Source: Eutypa lata (Eukaryota; Ascomycota; Sordariomycetes; Xylariales; Diatrypaceae). Taken from it: DNA of 64,000 nt. The stretch covers positions 310,001 through 374,000 of the forward strand of contig JAKULF010000017.1 of the NCBI GenBank assembly GCA_022661535.1, read 5' to 3'. This document shows, piece by piece, positions 57,603 through 64,000 of this stretch. The notes beneath the pieces were generated by a model, which worked only from the letters and a program-made list of their open reading frames with translations, had not been told where the DNA came from and ran no database searches. Position 1 is the stretch's first letter. Every line of letters starts with the position of its first letter. The position numbers were made by a program, and so were the translations under genes.

Positions 57603-60600
57603 ATGTCAAATCCCGAAGACTACCACGTGGGCTGGATTTGTGCCCTGCATACCGAGTACGTTGCTGCCCGAGCTATGCTCGACGACCGACACGACGAGCT
57701 AGATTACATATCAATTCACGACGACAACCACTACACCCTTGGCAGGATCGGCAAGCATAATGTTGTTATTGCGGTCATGCCGGATGGCGAATACGGCACC
57801 GCCACAGCGGCAGGAGTTGCTAAAGACATGCTGCATAGCTTTCCTAACGTCAGGATCGGTCTAATGGTTGGCATCGGAGGCGGAGCACCAAGCAAGAAAA
57901 ATGATATACGTCTCGGGGATATTGTGGTTAGTGCTCCTCGTGATGGACTTGGTGGTGTATTTCAGTACGACTTCGGTAAAACGATTCAGGGCAAGACCTT
58001 CCAAACTACAAGATTCCTAAATCAGCCACCCGCTTCTATTCGAGGAGCCCTCAACGGTCTGAGAGCCCAACACGACGAAGACGGCCATAGAATTGAGGTG
58101 ACCATCGACGAGGCCTTTAAGAATAAGCCAAACCTTCGGGAAAGATACCAACGGCGGGGTGCTAGCAACGATATGCTTTATCAGAGCAGCTTCGTCCATC
58201 CAGACCCGGAAGAGCTGTGCGCCGAGATTTGTGCGACTAGCTCATCAATGTTGGTGCAACGGCTTGAACGTACCGATATCTCGAAGATCCATTATGGTCT
58301 AATTGCTTCAGCAAACCAGCTCATGAAAAATGCGGAAGTCCGGGATAGACTTGCTGCGGAGAAGAATGTCTTGTGCTTCGAGATGGAAGCGGCCGGACTG
58401 ATGAACCACTTCCCATGCCTGGTCGTGCGCGGAATCTGTGATTATTCAGATACTCACAAGAACAAAGAGTGGCAAGGATATGCTGCAATGACAGCGGCTG
58501 CATACGCTAAGGACCTTTTACTTCAGATCCCTCAAAAGAGGGTTGAAGCTGAGAAGAAGATCAGTGAAGTTGTTTCAGAGGGTCAGTCGCTGTTTCTTGA
58601 AAAACTACCTAAGTAGTTAGCTTGTAATTATCACTTACAGAAGATTGTTAACACCAAAATAGTCAATCGAAATGTGTTAGAAGTAAAGACTGTAGTTGGA
58701 CATCTGCAGACGGATCATCATCTTGATAAGGTGAAGCAATGGTTGTCATCTCCCGACCCGTCAATAAACCTGAACAAAGCGCTAGGGCAACGCCACGAAG
58801 GTTCAGGGCAATGGCTCCTTGTGTCTAAGGCATACTCCGCGTGGAAGGCAGAACGAAACTCTTTCATGTGGCTCAACGGCATTCCTGGATGCGGGAAAAC
58901 AATACTCAGCTCTACTGTCATTAAAGATCTGGAATCAACGAAGTCTTCTCAATCTACCCTTTACTTCTATTTCGACTTCACTGATACTGCCAAGCAATCT
59001 CTTGATGGTGCTCTCCGTTCGCTTATCAACCAGCTATCTCACAAAAACCCAGACACCTGGGAATGCCTGAATCGGCTTTATTCCTCTTGTAAGAATGGCT
59101 GGGAACAGCCCAATACGCAATCGCTGGCCAAGACCTTCCAGGACATGATTCAGCAAGCTGGCGAGACATGGATTGTTCTCGATGCACTTGATGAGTGTCC
59201 AAATCGTGAAGAGTCATCAGATGGTGGCTTTCTTTCGTGGATCAAGCGTCTCCAAGACCCTGAACTAAATGTTCACACCCTCGTTACTAGTCGCCCTGAA
59301 CAAGATATTACATCGGCATTCACAAGGTGGATTCAAAATGCTAAGATCATCTCTCTTCAGAGTAATGAAGTTAATGATGATATCCGTGCGTATATTAAGG
59401 AAAAAGTCGGGCAGCTAAATAGATGGGACGATCGAGCAGACATACGGGACAAGATCGAAAATCGCTTAATGAAGGCTGACGGGATGTAAGTTCTATAAAC
59501 GAATCCTTACCTCGTATGTTACTAACAAGATATAGGTTTCGCTGGGTTTCATGCCAATTTGATATCTTAAAACAATGCTACTCGCCTTCTGAGGTCGACT
59601 CTGCCCTTGAAACACTTCCGCGGACCTTGGATGATACATATGCTCGGATTCTCAGCGGCATACCCCGTAATCATCAACCCTACGCAAGACGGCTTTTGCA
59701 GTTCCTTTCCTTCTCTGAGCGGCCCCTTCGAATTGAGGAAGCTGTTGACGCGATAGCGGTAAATCTAGAAGAGGCACCTGGGTTCAATCCGGCAAAGAGG
59801 ATGCCAGTTCCAGCAGAGATCACCCAATACTGCTCCAGCCTAACAATCCTAGCTAATGTCCCAAACAGACAAGGAGGGACTGTAACTGAGGTTCAGCTGG
59901 CACATTTCTCCGTCAAAGAATACCTAACATCAGATCGATTAGATAAAGATTTAGCCCGAGATATGAAAGAGACGGCTGCAAGAACTGCAATCGCCAAGGT
60001 TTGCCTCACATACTTACTGAGCATCAAATCCGATTCACTGGACCAAGTGTTGCAGAAGTTTCCCCTCGCACACTACTCTGCACGGTACTGGATGAGTCAT
60101 GCAGTGGCAAAAAAGGAATCCAGACAAGCCCTCGTCACAACAATGATGCAGCTATTTACATCAAAAAATACTTACCATCTTTACTATCAACTATTATATC
60201 CTGCAATACGTTGGCAATATCCAGAAGAGAGACTAGTACCAGAACCTTTATACCATGCTTCACAAGGAGGACTTGTTGAATGTGTACAAATACTCCTTAA
60301 CAAAGGAGCTTATGTTAACGCACTAAATGGCGACTTCGGCAATGCGCTCCAGGAAGCTTCATATAATGGACATAAAAAGATCGTCGAGATCTTACTTGAT
60401 AAAGAGGCCAATGTTAACGCACAAAGCGGCTACCACGGCAATGCGCTCCAAGCAGCTTCATATAATGGACATAAAGAGATCGTCGAGACCTTACTTGATA
60501 AAGGGGCCGATGTTAACGCACAAGGCGGTCACTTCGGCAATGCGCTCCAAGCAACTTCATGTAGTGGACATAAAGAGATCGTCGAAACCTTGCTTGATAA

Positions 60601-60982
60601 AGGGGCCGATGTCAATGTACAAGGCGGTCACTTCGGCAATGCGCTCCAGGCAGCTTCATTTGGTGGATATGAAGAGATCATCGAGACCTTGCTTAATAAA
60701 GGGGCCGATGTCAATGTACAAGGCGGTTACCTCGGCAATGCCCTTCAAGCAGCTTCATTTGGTGGATATAAAGAGATCATCGAGACCTTGCTTAATAAAG
60801 GGGCCGATGTCAACGCACAAAGCGGCTACTACGGCAATGCGCTCCAAGCAGCTTCATATAATGAACAAAGAAAGATCGTCGAAACCTTGCTTAATAAAGG
60901 GGCTAATATTAACGCGCAGGGCGGCCGCCACGGTAATGCCTTTCAAGGAGCTCGATTCAAAATAAAAAAAGGAAGTTATTAA
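57603..60982 (+). CDS. fungal NLR: nucleoside phosphorylase-like N-terminus, NACHT ATPase, ankyrin repeats
   Basis: Exons 57603-58581, 58663-59485 and 59536-60982 join to 1,082 aa. Residues 1-315 form a PNP/UDP phosphorylase-like domain (VGWICALHTEYVAARAML, LMVGIGGGAP, FEMEAAGL, RGICDYSDTHKNKEW). A NACHT domain follows with Walker A GIPGCGKT (399-406) and Walker B IVLDALDEC (about 497-505), then a winged-helix/superstructure region. From residue 838 come seven 33-residue ankyrin repeats of consensus GNALQAAS..GHKEIVETLLDKGADVN, nearly identical to one another. Proteins of this layout act as intracellular NOD-like receptors in fungi, in heterokaryon incompatibility or immune-like responses. 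The C-terminus ends abruptly in an eighth repeat through a frameshift. Confidence 0.9.
60311..60973 (+). repeat. 99-bp tandem ankyrin-coding repeats
   Basis: About seven 99-bp units within exon 3 of the NLR gene, differing at few positions (for example CATTTGGTGGATATAAAGAG versus CATATAATGGACATAAAGAG). High identity suggests recent expansion or gene conversion. Confidence 0.85.
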
Positions 60983-61165
60983 GGTCTTGCTTAACAAAGG
61001 GGCCGACATTCAAGTGTAAGGCGTCTAGGTTAACACGTTGCAATCAGCTTTAACCAGGGGGCACAAGGAGAGAAGATAAGCTGATGTCGATGCTTAAGGT
61101 AGCATGTATAACAATGTGCTTCAGGAAGTTTTACATGAAGGGCACACGGAGATTGTTTAGTTTTA
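60964..61165 (+). pseudogene. frameshifted and decayed 3' ankyrin repeats of the NLR gene
   Basis: At an A-run (60964-60970) the reading frame shifts; the next frame continues EVIKVLLNKGADIQV, plainly ankyrin, then meets TAA at about 61016. Further on, readable repeat fragments (TLQSALTRGHKE, ADVDA, NNVLQEVLHEGHTEIV) are interrupted by stops where the repeat normally has Gln codons. So the array once extended at least two repeats more. Confidence 0.75.
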
Positions 61166-61170
61166 GCTAA

Positions 61171-62240
61171 ATATTCCTTCCTTTAATGCGTAACTTAAGC
61201 AATCCAGACTAAACAGTTGGTCAAAGTGGCAATCAAACTACATTATGTTTCTATAACCTCGATATAAGATGGGTCAAAGGGAACTAAGTCGGCTTGTAGG
61301 TATTGAAGCCCTTGATCTGCAGTTCTCGCACATTTTAAATCTCTTATCTTTAGGTTCAGTCAACTAGTGCAGCGGCACAGTCCCTCCGATTAATGTGTAA
61401 AACCAAAGGGGGCGTCCATCATGGGCGGTTCCATGAGGTTTACGTCGGCTCAGTAAGCGAAATAGACAGGCGAGTTTTCATACAACTTGTACATAGAGTT
61501 GGTGGATTCGTATAGCTCCGCGCTGCTACTCGTGTCAATGCAGCATGTATCGATCCACATCTAATCGAGCCCTCGCTCTACAGTGAATTGGCAGGCATTC
61601 AGCACTTTGGGCCATTGAGCCTTCTTCCGCCATTCGAATTTCGCTCATTCGCTGTTCCGTAAGCACTCTAGGTCGTTGAACAGGACTTCTCCTTCTTTCT
61701 CCCAGGTATGAGATAGAATAGCGTAAGGTGGCCTATCCCGGCCGATGTACTCCTCTAGTCTTATGGTATGAGCATTTAGTAGTCGCATTGCGTTAGAGAA
61801 TGTCGCCAATGTGATAATATATTAATAGATCATGATATTTAAGATCTGTTGGCTATCGGGGACAGAAGAAAATGATGAAGGGTTTAAGTTTGGAGCTGAT
61901 GACCGTTGGGGCATCGAACCTGTTTGTTTTCAAACAAATCCTCTACATGCAAGGCTCTGTGGCTATGTTACTACTTCCACGTATCAAATATTGGTGATAT
62001 TTGCATAGCCCTCTAAGCCTCCCATCCGTTAATTTAAGCGACAACTGAATACCTCATCAAGCTATGTCGCATCCTTATTTATCTATCTGACCTGCTATAA
62101 ATTATGTAGTGATGTAATGACTGTATAAAAATTCCGCCTCCGAACGAGTATCAATTCTCCCAAACCTGCCGAAAGTGACCCCCGGTGACAATTTTCAGTT
62201 TCCAGCTTTCTTATTTGGGTCTTAGATTATAACGCCATAT
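61171..62240. other. intergenic stretch
   Basis: No gene or repeat recognised between the decayed ankyrin tail and the 3' end of the DUF6590 gene. Confidence 0.4.
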
Positions 62241-63592
62241 CTACTTGATAAATTCACGACTAGGCTCCATAACTCCTGCAATGCTTCGTCGAATTTCTCT
62301 GACCACTCCCAAGTCCGCTGATGTCACACGCGGATCCGGCTCTTGCGGCTCGGCACGGCCCTCGAAGGCGGTGCGTTTCCTTTTATCTCCTACATTCGTC
62401 TCCGGGGCCAGTTTAGCCACGTTCGCCTCAAATTGGTCCATCAAGACTTCCATCGAGGTTTGATGGACAAGGCCAAGGGGTTCGACCGGAGTCCGATGGC
62501 TGATCTGATAGGCACGCCCGAAATGAAGGCGGGCTGACTTCGGAAGTGCTGTGGACGGGTGGTCCGGCTTCATTCTTATGGGCGATAGAACCATGCCCGT
62601 CTCGCCCGGTAAAGGGGCTGGAACTTCTTTCCCCGAATGCAGCATGCCGAACAGCGCTTGGTCAGGTTGCTCAGCGCAACCACGTCGTGCGTATCTGCGT
62701 TATTCATAAGCAAGGGGTCCTAGTGAAGAAGTCGTTGTAGGACTAGGCCGTGTAGACGAGAAACATACGTATGGATTCCTAAGCATAAGCAGCTATCCAT
62801 GCCTTCGCGGATCACAACAAAACGTTGGACCATCGTCGGTCCCAAGATACCTTTTCTATCTTGTACACTCACACTGTTCACAGCCTCGACAAGGTCTTTG
62901 TCGGTCATGACTCGATGGTCATGAGTAATGTCGTCGATTGTGATCCACTTTTCTACTGAAAGAATATTTTCTATGCTCGGCCTTGGCTGCTCTAAATTTA
63001 TTTTATTGATTAGTTTTTTATGTTGTATGTAGAGGCCTTGGAAGTTCCTTTCTGGTCTCATTGTAAAGTAGAACGTCCAATGATTAAATCGGAAATGATC
63101 CACCCATTCTTCTTTTGTCCATATGTTGTTGCGAAGACCACTTCGACATAGCGAACATTCGACTTTAGTGTTGTCGCGCAGTACTGGTCTGCAATACGCT
63201 GTCATTTGGTGTAGGGGTAGCGAATGAATCTGTGCAAGTCTCCTTTTCTTGTCTTCAATATGCTCCGATGCTGCTCTGGCATTCAAGCTTGGGATGTCGT
63301 CAAGTGGCAACTCTCCGAAGTTGACCTTCCGGAGTGAGCGATAGTTGCGCAGAAACAGCGACGATTCAATTCGCACGGCGAAAATCTGCCCAGGCCTGAA
63401 GAACAGCGGGGAGTCTTCTCGTTTTGCAAAGCCATGACACTCTCCACCTCCGGAGATTTTGCCCTCAAGCTTTAGATCTTCCCATGAAGTATCGGTGCTG
63501 AAGTGCTGAAGGCGAGTTTCATATTCCGGCTCTAAACTAGCTGAGCATCTAGGGTCGTATCCGGTACTATTACATTTATTAGTCACACGCAA
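62241..63592 (-). CDS. DUF6590-domain protein with embedded C2H2-like finger, 5' end uncertain
   Basis: Two exons are clear: one ending at 62769 and one at 62694-62241, joined by a 74-nt intron (GTATGT...ACGCAG). The joined frame reads through RFVVIREGMDSCLCLGIHTY and on to GETGMVLSPIRM...LHFGRAYQISHRTPVEPLGLVH, the hallmark of DUF6590 (FxxGxxF strand FFRPGQIFAV near the start). Within it, CSLCRSGL...WVDHFRFNH is spaced like a zinc finger. The 5' exon has no ATG in frame up to 63592, so an upstream exon must exist, possibly 63636-63721 (MAYNTDENLKSN...); the junction falls at a (TA)n tract and a stop lies between, so the gene may be damaged there. Function of the family is unknown. Confidence 0.6.
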
Positions 63593-63607
63593 ATTATTCT
63601 AGAGTGA

Positions 63608-63628
63608 ATATATATATATATATATATA
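63608..63628. repeat. (TA)n microsatellite
   Basis: About ten TA units at the presumed 5' intron of the DUF6590 gene. Confidence 0.8.
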
Positions 63629-63721
63629 CTTATAGTAAGTTGCCATCGAAACGAGACAGTTGATAGCCCCAAGCATTGCCGCCAGGGTTGCTCTTAAGGT
63701 TCTCGTCTGTATTATAGGCCA

Positions 63722-64000
63722 TCAGCGTGGTTCCCCGGAAAGTTTTGCTGGAAGAATAATTACGTGTTCGGGGGCAACCGTCGCCCATTTCCCTTTTCTG
63801 TAGACATCCTTGATGATGTTTCCGGAACCTCCGTCCCTGAAGCTCTCTATGTAGGCCTGCTGGCGGTGCAGGAAGGATTCTATTGCCTCGTTTGAGGCGT
63901 TCACAGCGAAAAGGAGCGCGTTCACGGTGGACTGCGCAAGCTGGTTCGTGGCGCGAAGCTGTTCTACATGGATCAAGACTTTGTTCACAACGTTCAGCTC
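63722..64000 (-). CDS. partial gene at window edge, helical protein of unknown function
   Basis: An open frame from 63722 (TGA) to at least 63988 and probably beyond the window. It encodes a helical, Ala/Gln/Leu-rich stretch (HVEQLRATNQLAQSTVNALLFAVNASNEAIESFL). Its stop overlaps the possible start of the next downstream exon (TGATGG), so it might be an exon of the DUF6590 gene rather than a separate gene. I do not recognise the family. Confidence 0.4.
   Translation of the reverse strand, partial: ELNVVNKVLIHVEQLRATNQLAQSTVNALLFAVNASNEAIESFLHRQQAYIESFRDGGSGNIIKDVYRKGKWATVAPEHVIILPAKLSGEPR

Noticed and set aside
60311..60973. Regular repeats that could suggest a CRISPR-like array.
   Set aside because: The repeats are 99 bp, in frame, and encode ankyrin consensus; this is a eukaryotic gene.
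61900..61990. A GGTTCGA-like T-arm on the minus strand hinting at a tRNA.
   Set aside because: No acceptor or anticodon stem could be paired.

Overview
The window is nuclear DNA of a filamentous ascomycete (Pezizomycotina). The evidence is short phase-consistent GT-AG introns of about 50-145 nt, fungal-only families (Zn2Cys6 regulator, DUF7025-AAA ATPase, PNP-NACHT-ankyrin NLR, MpaB-like oxygenase, DUF6590), an AT-rich block that looks mutated by repeat-induced point mutation (RIP), and no operons. Dispersed TACCTAGGTA-type palindromes would suit a Sordariomycete, but I cannot name the species. Twenty-two protein genes or gene remnants are supported, and I rebuilt exon structures by hand wherever frame and splice signals agreed.

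Left part (1-35 kb), accessory in character with long gene-poor gaps: a secreted phosphodiesterase-jacalin lectin protein; a Zn2Cys6 regulator; a C2H2-finger protein; a STAND-like protein with a degenerate P-loop, divergent from a 13-exon gene encoding two complete DUF7025-AAA modules in one 1,728-aa protein; a secreted peptidylarginine deiminase-like enzyme; a PsiD-like pyruvoyl decarboxylase; a serine carboxypeptidase gene whose middle is replaced by an AT-rich block; a small secreted protein; a cytochrome P450; a small ankyrin protein; a secreted Kelch protein.

Middle part (35.8-56.1 kb), mostly core genes: an MpaB-like ER oxygenase, PIG-S (GPI transamidase), FAT1-type acyl-CoA synthetase/transporter, DPH2 (diphthamide synthesis), a MARVEL membrane protein, a PAF-acetylhydrolase-like esterase and an MFS transporter. 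Intergenic DNA here is rich in TACCTA/TAGGTA palindromes and microsatellites.

Right part (56.1-64 kb), accessory again: a 134-bp inverted-repeat element in front of a PNP-NACHT-ankyrin NLR with nearly identical ankyrin repeats and a frameshifted, decayed 3' end, then a DUF6590 gene and a partial ORF at the edge.

The most unusual locus is 9.2-17.6 kb: a STAND-like gene sharing a 398-bp promoter region with a fused tandem-AAA gene whose first ATPase module keeps Walker A but has lost the Walker B acidic pair. Three introns sit at the same aligned position and phase in both modules, so a whole-gene tandem duplication followed by fusion explains it best.
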